DNA of 64,000 nucleotides from assembly GCA_954871525.1 (NCBI GenBank), contig OX940869.1, positions 16,148,001 to 16,212,000 on the forward strand. The letters are read 5' to 3'. The stretch comes from Parietaria judaica. Lineage: Eukaryota; Streptophyta; Magnoliopsida; Rosales; Urticaceae. A model generated the notes under the pieces. It was not told the DNA's origin, made no database searches, and was given only the letters and a program-made list of their open reading frames with translations. A program made the position numbers and the translations under genes. How positions within the stretch are numbered: position 1 is the stretch's first letter; every line of letters starts with the position of its first letter. Shown here piece by piece: positions 35,848 to 48,244 of the stretch.

Positions 35848-37776
35848 TTCGAATTATCATTATCTAGATCCAACGGTTGAGATAAATCTTTAAACCGATC
35901 TAATGAATCAAATTAGTTTAGGATAAAATCAAATATAAAATGATTTATTAAAAACAATTTTGAATTTATCCATAAACCATAATTCGAAAAATATATAAAT
36001 ATATATAATTAATTCATTTTCAATCCGACGGTAAAGATTAAATCTTAGACCGATCTAACGGATATAATTAATTAACCAAATTCAAAAAATGAAACTTGGT
36101 CACCAAGTTATTAATTTCGAATTTATCAATATCCTAATCCAACGGTTGATATTAAATCATAACCGATCCAATGGATAATATTGATTTTAGGGATTTGCTA
36201 AAATACCAAAACATTTGGTACTTATGCCGCAAATATGGAAGACCAAATCATACCATTCGAATTTAGCTAGGGAAACTCTAATTCGAATTTACACATATAA
36301 ATATATATAAATATATATATTTTTATTTATTAATATAAATCTATTAATTATTAATTAATTATTAATAAGATATTAATAATTAAATCCAAATAATTAAATT
36401 ATATTAATATTTCCTGATCTTAATATCACACATTAAAATGTCATGGTGCCACACCATCATTTAAATTCGTGACATGTGATTTAATTTCAAAGTTCATCGA
36501 ACCGATCACAAACTTAGAAAATCCATAAATCACTAACCGTAAGTCGAAATGACTTGGTTCAAAAAGCAAAGTTTCTTAGAATTTAATTTCCAACAAAATG
36601 GTGCTGATAGAAAATCTAAATTCTAACTTTCTTTTATCAGTTAATTTCGTGTACCAAAATATGGTACTTTTGCCACGCTAACGATAAAACTATCTGACGT
36701 CTGCCACAGACCTTTCAGTTTTATAAGTCAAGCCAAATGATTAAACATTATCCAGAATGTATTTTAATCACGTACGTATCATCCGTTACGGAGCTATCCT
36801 GGGGACCATGGACCCGTATCACTTAAGCTCCAAGGAACTGTTAGTTGTTCGTCAAACCTCGAAGTGATTCCACTATAGACCCGAGGCTGCACTCTTTAGT
36901 GATACGGTATATATTATTCCCTTTATAATAGTAGGGTGTCCATTGATACAATCAAATTCGGGTTATTGATCTTTCACTTGATGATCCACACACGAGCAGG
37001 CGGTTTCTACCGTTATGCCCCTCATTGCATTTTCATCCTTGACTCAGTCAGTAATATTATGAGTAACCCACTTATGGTTTCGATTCATAAGTTGCGCACG
37101 GGTACCTATCACTTCTCACCACCGACAATCAAGGGAATCATCATCACTCTGAAGAGAGTTGTGTGATGCCCATGTCTATGACCAAGCTACCCTTACTGCT
37201 GACTATCATGTTCCCAAAATAATAGTGTTGGGAACAGCGGTAATATTTCGTGTTCTTTAACGTTTAAATCAAAGAACAATCAAGCCAGCAGCTTGGACTC
37301 AAGATCACTCAGGACTTAGATCGAATATCCATTTGATCATCTACTAGTGACTCAACTCCAAGTTATCAGTGATGGTCTTATATGATAAATTCCGGAGTTT
37401 AAGTCTGGTCCAGTCCAGTATGAAGACACTTCATACTTAATGCACTTCTACTGAGTGTGACACACACAAAATCCAGAATAGGATTGTCACTTAGTCACAT
37501 TAATGACCTTATACGATTAATGGGCTCCCACCCAGTTAATCAGGTCACAGACATTTTAAGTTCATTTATTATGATTATTAATTCTTTTTCACATTGACTC
37601 TGTTGTGATAATAATTCATAATTGCATCCTTTATGAACTAAGGATCAAACATTCTATTTTACTCTACCAGAAACTATAATAAGATTATCATAATAAGTAT
37701 CATCTTTATTCAACGACTTGTCATAATCTTTTACAAATAGATAAAATATATTGTTTAAGGACACATATGTCCAACA
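35044..37776 (-). mobile_element. Solo copia LTR (copy E) inside the hAT transposase gene
   Basis: A 2.73-kb minus-oriented copia LTR (minus strand starts TGTTGGACATATGTG) flanked by the 5-bp repeat GATTC (35039-35043 and 37777-37781). No internal region remains, so it is a product of LTR-LTR recombination. Its left terminus has diverged (CTTGAAAA rather than TGTTC). hAT coding similarity resumes in register on the other side. A TA array occupies about 35805-35842. Confidence 0.85.
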
Positions 37777-39464
37777 GATTCCTCCCACCAATCAGATATG
37801 AACATCGCCTTCAGCCTGGACTTCTTCCCCCGTAAGCTCTGCAGTGAGAGAAAGTTTGTCGCAAACCTCTTCGCCCCTGGACGAATAATCTAACCTTTGC
37901 AAGTCTTTCTCATGTTGTCGAGTACCGGACCGTGGTTGTAGATAACCTTGGTGATGAGTTTACACCCCTTCAAGGCCTCGCGGATGCTTGGCCTGTCACC
38001 GATATCGTGAAACATCAAGTCGATGCAGTGAGCAGCGCACAATGTCCAGTACAAATTGTACTTTTTCATTAAATCTTGACCCGCTTTTTCATAGGCCGCG
38101 GCGTTGTCCGTCACTATTTGCACGATGTTGTGCGGACCGATCTCCTCGATTACTTCAGAAAATATCTTGAACAAATAGCTCAAACTTTTGGAGTGCGCGG
38201 ACGCGTTGATTGACTTAATAAACATTGTTTTCCCTACAGAAAAAGCCATTATGTTCAAGATCGACATATTCGTCGGTTCGATCCAACCGTCAGACATAAT
38301 GGTCACGCCGAATGCCCGCCACACGGGAATCTGGTCATGTTTGTACTTTTGCCAGTCCTCGTACTCAAGCTCCAAATACTTGCCCGCGATGTCGTGCGTC
38401 GATGGATACGGGCATCCAAGGCCTACAAGAATAAATGCAATATTATTAATACATAATCGGATATTCAAATCTTACAATCATAAACATATTCATAAATTAA
38501 ATTACCCGCTTGAGCTACGCAATACAACATGTTGTGGAAGTGATGGTCGTCTGCGTGGCACCACGGAACCCTTTTCATGATGAAATATTTTGTTCAAGAT
38601 CGACATATTTGTCGGTCCGATCCAACCGTCCGACATAATGGGCACGCCGAATGCCCGCCACACGGGAATCTAGTCCTGTTTGTACTTTTGCTAGTCCTCG
38701 TACTCAAGCCCCAAATACTTGCCCGCGATGTCGTGCGTCGATGGATACGGGCATCCAACGCCTACAAGAATAAATGCAATATTATTACTACATAATCGGA
38801 TATTCAAATCTTACAATGATAAACATAGTCATAAATTAAATTACTTGCTTGAGCTACGCGATAAGACATGTTGTGGAAGTGATGGTCGTCTGCGTGGCAC
38901 CACGAAACCCCTTTCATGATGAAGTATTTTGCTATAGATCTTCCAACTTTCAAAATCACCTTCAGTAAAAACATCAAATCAATTTTTTTTTGTTTTTTGT
39001 TTTGTTTTGACGAAGGCCTATCATACATCGCAGGGGAGGTGGTGGCACCCGAAGCACTTCCGTCACCTCTAGACTGGTACTTTTCCCATTGACGAGCCAA
39101 TGCTTCGTTACGGGCTTTCTTAACTTGCTTCACAACTTCTCTTTTAATGTTAGAGTCGTCTTCATCGGAATATCCACCAACGCTATGCAAAATACTTTCC
39201 TGTACGTTTTGGTTGAAATATGCCTTCTTCTGTTTCTTTTTCTGGGCACTCAACAACGCCCCCTAATGAGGTTATGTGTGTCGTTGGAATTTCAGTACAC
39301 GGCACAACATTTTTACCCTTATCCACGCCACTCAAATGCTTCTTCATTCTAGTGATTCCGCCACATTTAATTTATTTGCCGCAATAATTGCATTTGAATC
39401 CGGAGTTATTGCTCGGATCCCCAATAGGAGTGCAATGCTCCCTTGCAAGTTGGTCCTTACTCAT
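37777..39464 (-). pseudogene. hAT transposase, N-terminal part (BED finger and DUF659), with internal duplication
   Basis: Read on the minus strand from the ATG at 39464: a BED-type zinc finger (CNYCGK, then GGITRMKKHLSG) with an in-frame TAA between the cysteine pair and the GG motif; a linker rich in Lys/Gln; IAKYFIMKGVSWCHADDHHFHNM; a short intron; then the DUF659 catalytic region (FGVTIMSDGW, VTDNAAAYEKAG, CAAHCIDLMFHDIG; 37890-38468) and RPGAKRFATNFLSLQSL. A frameshift lies near 39255. The segment 38252-38588 is repeated as 38590-38930, duplicating the end of one exon, the intron and the start of the next. The gene is dead. Confidence 0.85.
38252..38930. repeat. Tandem duplication of about 338 bp inside the hAT gene
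   Basis: Two near-identical direct copies starting TTCAAGATCGACATATT at 38252 and 38590. They include an intron of about 90 bp and both flanking exon ends. Confidence 0.88.
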
Positions 39465-39519
39465 TTTGAACCTAAACAACAAGACGAATGACGAGAATAG
39501 TTAAAAAAAATATACAAAA

Positions 39520-40820
39520 TACAAACTTTAGGTACTTTTGCCGCAAAAAATAATTTTACCTCAAATAGGAAATTAAATTGCACCAAAATCTCATATTATT
39601 ATAGGAATAAATATTTAATGAAAGATAACAACAAGAAAAATGAATAAATTACCTCAGAAATCACAAAAGATAAACTTTTAATACTTTTGCCGCAGTTAGA
39701 GAAACATCCGGATTAAGCTCAAATCTGCAATTAAGTTGCACACAAATCTCAGATTATTATTTCAAAAAATATTTAATTACGCAAAACAGCAAGAAAAATG
39801 AATAGATTACCTCACAAATGTAAAATATGAACTTATAAGACTTTTGCCGCACTTAAAGTGAGTTTCAAAATATATTTAATGAAAAAAAACACCTAAAAAA
39901 ATGAATAGATTACCTCAAAAATCGCAAAAGATGAACGTCTAAGACTTTTGCCGCAATTAAGGAAAAATCCGAATTAAGCTCAAATCTGAAATTAAATTAC
40001 ATTAAAATATCAGATTATTATTTCAAAAAATATATAGTGAAGGAAAACACAAAAAAAAAAAAATGAATAGATTACCTCACAAATTGTAAAAGATGAACTT
40101 ATAAGACTTTTGCCGTAATTACGGAAAAATCCGAATTAAACTCAAATCTTCAAAACAAAATTATACCAAAATCACATAATAATATTTCAATAAATAATTA
40201 ACGAAATAAAACCTAAAAAATGAAAAAATTACTTCGAAAATTAAAAAAATATAAATTTCTAGACTTTTTAAACAAAAAAGGTAAAAAAAAAAACGTGTAA
40301 TCTGAAAATGCAAGACCTCAAGGCTCTCAAACATCCATATTTCTTAAGAACTACAATATTTTTAACCCCTTAACATCAAGTAGTCATTAAACATAAGTAA
40401 ATTTCTATTAAATTCCTAAAATCAAATTTTTTTTATACTTTTGCCTAACAAGGATAATAATCCAAAAATAACCTAATTATAACAAGATAATTAAAAAATA
40501 AGTCATAAAAACATGAGTTCATCCTATAATATCCTAAAGAGTTCAAAAAAAATAATGTTAAAGTTCCAATCTTTTATCAATTCTAAACATAAACCCTATG
40601 GAAACTTAACCCTTTACTTTCCAACTCATGATTATACCTTAAAAATCATCTAAACGAGTATATATAAAAGAAAAAAACGATTGATTCATGTAGATTTAAC
40701 ATTATGAGTCATTTATCTTCCTAAATATACAAAAAAAAAAATTGAAAAAATTTGGGTTAAAATAGATAAACTACAAACTTGCAATAGTTTTGCCACCCAC
40801 ACGATAATCCACGAAAAGAG
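39520..40820. repeat. Degenerate repeat zone with ACTTTTGCCGC motif
   Basis: Upstream of the hAT start there are roughly 100-170-bp repeats. Each contains an ATGAATAGATTACCTCA-like block followed by GACTTTTGCCGCAATTA; the latter motif occurs near 39533, 39681, 39840, 39940 and 40105, with weaker forms at 40438 and 40788. No gene is present. Whether this is the subterminal region of the hAT element is unknown. Confidence 0.65.
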
Positions 40821-40902
40821 GTGAAAGATTCGAAAATAGAAGCACTTACCAACTCGATTTTTGTGGTATTATATAAAAAATGGGATAAAAGGGGGCTAAA
40901 GG

Positions 40903-41428
40903 TAGGGCTGAAACCGGGTAGGGTACCCAGTTTTTTTGAGGTACCCGGATCCGGAAACCGGATATCCGAAAATTGATACCCGGATCCGATACCCGAAAAT
41001 AAGGGTATCTAGTTTTTGATACCCGGATTTACTACCCGGTACCCGGTTTTGGAAACTTCCCGGATTTACTACCCTTTAAAAAAAAAAGTATATCATCTCA
41101 AAAATAAAAACATACATTCATTGTCTTAAAATTAAAATGCATAAAAAAATAGTCTCGCGTATCAAGCATAAGTACATCACACGAACCATAAGAAAGAAAC
41201 CCAAAAAATTAAAGTAAAAATAAAAAATTAAAATAAACCGGGTACCGGGTACCCGGTTTCTAGAATTTTAATACCCGATACTCGTATCCGGTTTCTAATC
41301 CGGATACGCATACGGGTATCCAGATCCGGAATCCGGATTCGGATTCAAATTCGGATTCGAATATTAAATTCGGATACGGATTCGGATTCAGATTATTACC
41401 CGGCTTCCGGATATTATTTGCACCCCTA
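40903..41428. mobile_element. Small non-autonomous hAT-like element
   Basis: A 526-bp segment with terminal TAGGGCTG and complement of TAGGGGTG. It is flanked by an imperfect 8-bp repeat GCTAAAGG / GCTGGAGG (40895-40902 and 41429-41436, 6 of 8 identical). Both ends are filled with ACCCGGATCCGG-type motifs around an AT-rich core. It is similar in design to the element at 4716-5944 but has a different motif. Confidence 0.65.
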
Positions 41429-41436
41429 GCTGGAGG

Positions 41437-43211
41437 TAGGGTTTCAGCGAAAAAAGAAAAAAAAAATTCCCCCATTTTTTTTTAATATTGCTTGAAAAGT
41501 ACTAGAATTTTCGCTCATTAACACTGCGCCCAACGATAATCGTTTGCTGCCAGTCTTACCGATTTTTGACCGAAAACTTATAATTAGTGGAATATATACC
41601 GATGACCATCGACAAGCTTAATAATCGTCGATTATCGATGATAACCAACGAAAATTCGATCCTTGGTTTGCTCTCTATCTTGTAACAAAGAATGTTGAAT
41701 TTGGAAGACTCAAAAGCCAATGGCTCCATCCCACACACAAATCTACAATTAACGAAATCATTTTGGGTTGTGATTTGTTTTCTCGCAGGTTTTTTTTTTT
41801 CTGCGATGATTAAGATCTTGGCAGAGCAAGAATCGCGTGGAGGAAGAAGCTTCAGCTCTGAGATCGCCCGAGTACGGTTTGGCCGGAGAGATTAAACGCC
41901 GTTTGAGCTAGCTTCAGCTATGAGTTAATCGTCTGGTTTCGATCATTTTTTTATGCGGATTGAGAATGAGTGGTGTCAGCCCAAGAAAAAAAAAAAACCA
42001 TGAAAAAACTACAAAAAAGTGAAAAAAAAAATTGAAAAATTAAAATGGCGTGTCACGTGGTAGATGAGGCTGACGTGGCTGTGTGGCATGACAGCGTAAT
42101 CGAAAATTGACGGAATGAAGCTTGAGTTCATTAGCCAGAAAGAAAAAAAAAAGTTTAATACATAATTTAAATTTTTTCAAACATCAAGTGCTTGATAAAG
42201 TTGGTCAATAGTTTCATTCAACAACTAGTTAACCTATTACATGTATACATGAATACTGAGTGTAAATTACACGTTCCGATTTAATGAGTTCGATACCCTT
42301 ATTATTTTAGGAAGAAATATTCTCTTATCAAATACGTATGTTGGAGTGACGTGGACCAATTGCCTAGGTAAGTGATGACTCATACCTTGCATTACAAGTC
42401 ATTATATAACTAGCTTCCATCAAAACCATGTTTTTATCGCAAGTTAACGACTTTATCGAAGTTCAACATAAAAAAAAAAAAAAAAAAAAGACGTCCATTT
42501 TTGTTCTAATACTTATGAAGAAGATTTATTTATTGTTTATTAACACTTTGAGCTTAAGCAGTTTTTCAAAATAACCACAATCGCTCAGCAATTGCTCGTA
42601 ATTTCGGTATTTCTAACTCCGATATCAGGGTTTGCAACTCAAATAACATGCTTAGTTACCTCGATATCAGGTTATAATTAACCTTGTTATTAGACTTTTT
42701 CATTCATAGTTTAGTCCGAGGCGAAAAATATCACAGATATTTCTTATTTACTTATTTATATTTGATTTTTTTTTTTATATATATAGTATGAGAAAGCTAT
42801 AAAGGGGCAAAAAGACAACACATCACGTGAAACTTAACACAATTTTGAACAAAATACAATGAACGTTTAGGTAGTAAAAATTGTCACCTTTACCAAAAAT
42901 TACACATTTAGAGACTTAATAATTGAATCCATTAAAAAAAAAAAGAGAGACTTAATCATAATAATTGAATAAATGGACAAGTCGAAGAAACCCCACAATA
43001 AAAGCCGACGAAAAGTACCTTTGTAAAAATCCAACCCATGTCCACGCCATATCAATTCATGCATTATCATTATACCTAAATAACATATAAACAAAAAGAA
43101 ATTAAAAATTAATTGCTTTGTAAGTACTTTATATTTTTATTTTTTAGAACCATAAATTTGAGTTTTTCATGTATAAAGTTTCTTATTTCTTCTATACCGT
43201 TTCTCCCTAAG

Positions 43212-43244
<33 letters not shown>

Positions 43245-43866
43245 CAAAATTCCTGTCCGTATGAAAAAAGAAAAAAATTTTAAAAAAATTCAAAGTGATA
43301 TTTGTTCAAGAATACAATCAAAATTATATTAAATCATAAAAGATAAACAAAATATAGTAAGAGGTAAAATAGTGGATATTGAAAATTTTAATTATAATTT
43401 TTTTTACATATATTATCACAAACAAAAAATATTTAGTACTTATGTCGCTATTAACTCTTACTTAGTTAGTTTCGTAAATAGCCTTAAAATACTTCCATAA
43501 GTACTAATTCTCTTCAAAAAAGTAACGATAAATTTAAAATTATGATATTATATATAAGATAAGTACTAAAAACCCGATAAAAAGTACATGTCTTATATAT
43601 AATTTCAGAGTTGGTAATTTTTCAGCTAAAATAAAAAAATTAGAGATTATCATTACTCTTGAGTTTATCATTGAATTGGAACTTGTCCCGCAAAAAACAA
43701 AAAACAAAAAGAACAAACCAAGTCGCACTTTGTCAGTCTCACTTTGTCACTGTCACTAGTGACAACCACAAGTCCGGCTTTTGACTCCATTAATTGTCTC
43801 CTTCTCCGCATAAATTCTCATTCGCTCTCTTCTTCCTCGTCGATCATCCACTCTCTCTCCAATCCA
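41437..43866. other. Gene-free interval upstream of trehalase
   Basis: AT-rich DNA with homopolymer tracts and a TA microsatellite (43213-43242). No recognisable coding sequence. The last few hundred bases should contain the trehalase promoter and 5' UTR, but no convincing TATA box was identified. Small open frames (for example 41692-41895) show no family similarity. Confidence 0.5.
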
Positions 43867-46800
43867 ATGAAGCCCTTTCCTCTGCTAATCCTCCTCCTCG
43901 TCATCATCGCTCTCTCACCAAACCCTTCTTCTTCTTCATCACCAAGATGCTTCCTTTCCAGTTCCACAGTGAAGCCGACCACCCCATTGATCACCTTCTT
44001 GGAGAAGCTCCAAGAAGCAGCCCTCCACGCCTCCGGAAAATCCCACTTCGACCCGAAGCTCTACGTCGACATGGCCTTGAAGTCCCGGCTCTCCGACGCG
44101 GAGGCCGCCTTCGCCGAGCTCCCGAGGGCCTCGAACGGGACGGTCTCCGAGCTGGGTTTGCGCCGGTTTCTGAGTGAGCACATGGAGGGCGCGGGGGAGG
44201 ACATGGTGTTCGCGCAGCCGCCGGACTTCGTGCCCGAGCCGGAGGCGTTCCTGCCCCGGGTGCGGAGGAAGCGGGTGCGGGCGTGGGCGCTGGAGGTTCA
44301 TGGGCTATGGAGGAATCTGAGCAGGAGAGTGAGTATGGAGAGGCCTGAGCTTCACACTCTGCTTCCTCTGCCTCACCCTGTTGTCATTCCTGGCTCAAGG
44401 TTTCGAGAGGTTTATTATTGGGATTCTTATTGGATCATAAGGTTTGTCATTCTTACCCGAATTTCGGGTATTCGAACTTCTGGACCCAAAACCGGAACCG
44501 GAAAACCGGGTACCTGAATTTGAAACTTCGTACTCGGGTCAAAGAATAGATTTTTAATTTTATTCAATTTAATGAAAACCTGGATAAAAAAAATGATTAG
44601 AAATAAAGATAAGAAAAAAAAAGTGTTTTCTTAAAAATTTAAGATTTTAAGTTATTTATTCATCTTTACATTTGTGATATTATATAATATATATATACAT
44701 ATATAATCCCGTTCAAAAAAGAAAAAAGAAGGTTCTTAAAAAATTGGACCCGGAACCGAAATAGGATTTCAAACCGGTTTGGGGTACTTAGAATCAAAAT
44801 CCGGGTATTTTCGGTTCAGGGTATTTTAATCCGGGTAATTTTTAATTCCACATAAAAAAGATAAAAAAAAATCGGTTCGGGTATTTTGCGGAGCCCATCA
44901 TGTAATATTTCAGCAGATGAGTGTTTTTATGGGAATGTTATTGCAGGGGATTACTGACAAGCAAAATGCATGATACGGCAAAATCAGTAGTGGCTAATCT
45001 CATTTCCTTTGTTCATCAATATGGCTTTGTCCTCACTGGTTCAAGAGCTTATTACACTAACAGAAGGTACACTTTTCTTCTTTAGCTTCATCTTCTTTTT
45101 TCGGTTATTTCCGGCAAAAATATCTTTTATTTGGAGTTTGTGGTAAAATTACCTATGCTGTGTTTTTAACACTCTACATTACAATTTGATTATTTTTTTT
45201 ATAATGAAAAGTTTTCAATTAGCTACAACTTTTGGACAAATTATTGCAGTCAGCCTCCTCTACTCAGCGCAATGATCCGGGCAATATACCAGACGACTAA
45301 AGACGTTGACTTTGTTCGAAAGTCTCTCCCTGCACTAATCAAAGAACACACATTTTGGACTACAGGTATTTTGATTTAGGAGAATAGTATTAAAAACATT
45401 ATTATCATTATGATTTATGTTTGATTTTTATATATACATCACTTGCAGGAGTTCATGCAGTCAGAATTCAGGATGCGAAAGGCTGGAATCATACACTAAT
45501 CCGATATTATGCGATGTGGAATAAGCCTAGGCCCGAGTCCTCGACATTGGTATTTAACATTTTTATCATTAAATTGGGGAAAAAAAAGTGATTATTAAAA
45601 TTTGCAATTCATCATTAGGATAAGGAATCTGCTTCGAATATCTCAACTGTTTCCGGAAAACGGAAGTTTTACCGTGAGGTGGCTACGACAGCTGAGACGG
45701 GAATGGACTTCAGTACAAGATGGATGAGGTTCCTTTATTTAGTTTTTGTCTTAATTTATCTAGATTATAAGTAATACAAAATTGCTGAATATATGCCTTT
45801 ATTCTTTTAGGGACCCTTCTGATTTTACGACTTTGTCAACGACTTCGATTTTGCCCGTTGACTTGAATGCGCTTGTACTCGGGGTAATTCTGAGATCTCT
45901 TGTAAAAGAAGCACCAACATTTTAATCTGGTGCATTTAAATAGTCCCTTGTATCTTTTGAACAATTAGATGGAATTGGATATTGCCGCCTTGGCCGAAGC
46001 CACGGGAGACCGCACCACGTCTAAGCGCTTCCAGGTTGCTTCTGATGCAAGAAAGGAGGCAATACAATCTGTTTTCTGGAATGAAGAGACGGGACGGTGG
46101 CTCGATTACTGGCTTGACAAAAGGGCGTGCAAGGTGGTACTGCCACACTTATAATCTTCTGTTACGAACAATTATATCACAGCCGTTTTCTAATTTTCCT
46201 TCCTTTTTGGATCAGGGAGTTCATAAGTGGAAAGCTTTGAACCAGAATCATGGAATGTTTGCTTCAAACTTCATGCCTCTTTGGATTGAGTCATTCTACA
46301 CAGGTTTATTGCCCTTTTTTTTTTCTTATTTTCTTTTAAGAACACCGTGATTTCATGAAAACCGTACCCTCAAAAAGTCTAGCACCTGGTCTTCAAAAAA
46401 ATAAAATAAAAAAATGACTACTTGGTTGATTTTGAATCACGCCTTTGCTTCCCGGTTTCGTTATTCTGATACCTTGTTTTCTTTGTAAAAATGCAGACCC
46501 TCTTGTAGTGAAAAAAGTCATAAAAAGTATTAAAAAATCAGGCCTAATTCTTGCTGCTGGTATCGTGACATCTCTGAAAAATTCGGGCCAACAATGGTAC
46601 GTCGACGAACGTTCAAAACTACTAGATCTTTTAAAATTGTTTTTATTTTTTCTTCTCACACATAGAAATTAAAAAAAAAAAAAGGGACTATCCGAATGGT
46701 TGGCCTCCTGTCCAACACATGATCATCGAAGGCTTAGCAAGATCCGGATCCGAAGAAGCGAAATTGTTGGCCAAGGATATTGCAGTCAGGTGGGTCAGAG

Positions 46801-47156
46801 CCAACTACGTCGCATATCAGAAGACGGGAAACATGCATGAAAAGTACGACGTAGAAAAGTGTGGTTATTCCGGGGGCGGAGGCGAGTATGCTCCTCAGGT
46901 ATGCCTCTGTGTCCATTGTTTCCGTTTTGATTATGACATTCTTTCTTGCATCACAAGGAAACTACAAACTCAGTTACGATTGCTAATTTTATTCACAAGA
47001 GATTTATATATTAATCGAATCGATTTGGACTGTTGATTAACTTCGAATTTTGAAATGTTGAAAATGCAGACGGGTTTCGGGTGGTCGAACGGTGTCGTGT
47101 TGGCTCTGTTGGAAGAGTTTGGGTGGCCTCAAGACGAGGGAATTGGCTGCAAATAG
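43867..47156 (+). CDS. TRE1: Trehalase (GH37), 11 exons, complete
   Basis: Hydrolyses trehalose to two glucose molecules; in plants it is thought to act outside the cell or at the plasma membrane. Exons: 43867-44441, 44947-45066, 45250-45365, 45449-45549, 45619-45728, 45811-45883, 45969-46133, 46216-46303, 46497-46596, 46685-46898, 47070-47156, totalling 1,749 nt or 582 residues, with every junction GT-AG and in phase. The first ATG (43867) gives [17 protein letters not shown], a hydrophobic segment that fits a signal anchor. Family marks are EGAGEDM, both GH37 signatures ([15 protein letters not shown] in exon 1 and [11 protein letters not shown] across exons 9-10), [11 protein letters not shown], the GGGGEY loop and GFGWSNGV near the end. 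Intron 1 (505 bp) holds repeat-like sequence. A retrotransposon lies immediately past the stop codon. No frame damage is seen. Confidence 0.95.
44450..44900. other. hAT-like low-complexity remnant in trehalase intron 1
   Basis: Stretches such as AAAACCGGGTACCTGAATTT and TCGGTTCGGGTATTTTG flank an AT-rich core, mirroring the element at 40903-41428. No intact termini or target duplication could be defined. Confidence 0.4.
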
Positions 47157-47165
47157 TGACCAAAG

Positions 47166-47522
47166 TGATACAGCCCCGGAATTTAGGATTAGTATCGTTT
47201 ATTTAATTATCGTCATTTATTTTATGTCGTCGTATTTAAATACGGTCTTAGGATATTTAAGTGAGTTTGTCGTTTTATTTTGTCGTTTAATTATTTAATT
47301 ATGTTATTAGGTTAATTAATTAAGTTAGAGGCTTTATTTAGTCGGGCCCGGTCCGGCCCATTAGGGTTGTAATTCGATGCTCTATTTAAGAGAGCTTTCA
47401 TGAATGAAAAAGGTAGCTAATAAAATTCAGAAACTTGATCTTTAAGAGATCGGGTTTTTGAGTATTGGCCGAAATTCTCTATAATCCCATTTCGAGTTTA
47501 TCGATCTTTCGGGCACATATCA
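47166..47522 (+). repeat. LTR1 of three-LTR element
   Basis: 357 bp, TGATACAGCCCC to CACATATCA. It contains TCTATTTAAG as a possible TATA element and starts ten bases after the trehalase stop codon. Confidence 0.92.
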
Positions 47523-47545
47523 ATTTGGTATCAGAGCCGCTCGAA

Positions 47546-48244
47546 ATGGGAGGTGTTTCAAAGACGTTCATGGAGGAATTACGAGGATTCATGGCGGCGC
47601 AACAAGCAGCGACGAAGCGACAAGAAGCGGTGATAACGGCGCTGGCGGCGACGGTCAAACAGCAAGGGGCAACGATAACGGCTCTAGCGAGTAAGGTCGA
47701 AACCCTAGCCGCTGCAATTCTGTCGCAAGTGCAAACTGTTGAAACGGCCAGAGAGGCAGCGCCGATGGCGATGCTGGAGGCCCTGGAGCGACGCGTGGCG
47801 GCGCTTGAAGGATCGCCGGAGAATTTTGCGGCGGAGGGAGCCCCACCCGCCGGGACAGTGGCTGGAAGTACGGCGACGCCGAGGGACAACATCCTTCACG
47901 GGAAAGGAAGCAGCGATGGGGAGAAGTATCTCGACCCAGATCCACCGGAGAAGGAGAAAGGCGACAAAAAGAGCGGAGCGCCAGCGGGTGGTCGCGGCGG
48001 TGGGTCAGGAGCCGACGATAAACAGCCGGCGACTGGAGGCAGCGCACCTGGATTTCCTAACAAAATCCTAGATTCAGATCTGTTGGGGATGACAGATCTG
48101 ACGACAGGCAACGGTTTTCTAAGCTCCGGGGGTGGAAGAGGAGCGGCGTCAGATAAGGGTGGTGAGGTCGACCATGGAGGCACGACGGTGGCTGGAGTTC
48201 ACTGCGTTTTACACGAAAAAAAAACGGTGTTTGGCTGTGAATAG
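47546..48244 (+). CDS. Gag-like protein of non-autonomous element (internal 1)
   Basis: A 232-residue open frame starting at ATG 47546, just after the primer-binding site. The N-terminal half (FMEELRGFMAAQQAATKR onward) is Ala-rich, predicted coiled coil, and resembles the N-terminus of gypsy Gag proteins; the C-terminal half is Gly/Pro/Asp-rich and of low complexity. No zinc knuckle or enzymatic motif is present. The equivalent frame in internal 2 has an early TGA. The role is unknown. Confidence 0.5.
   Translation: MGGVSKTFMEELRGFMAAQQAATKRQEAVITALAATVKQQGATITALASKVETLAAAILSQVQTVETAREAAPMAMLEALERRVAALEGSPENFAAEGAPPAGTVAGSTATPRDNILHGKGSSDGEKYLDPDPPEKEKGDKKSGAPAGGRGGGSGADDKQPATGGSAPGFPNKILDSDLLGMTDLTTGNGFLSSGGGRGAASDKGGEVDHGGTTVAGVHCVLHEKKTVFGCE

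Noticed and set aside
41692..41895. 67-codon plus-strand frame
   Set aside because: No family similarity, no conserved neighbours and AT-rich surroundings; judged a chance open frame.
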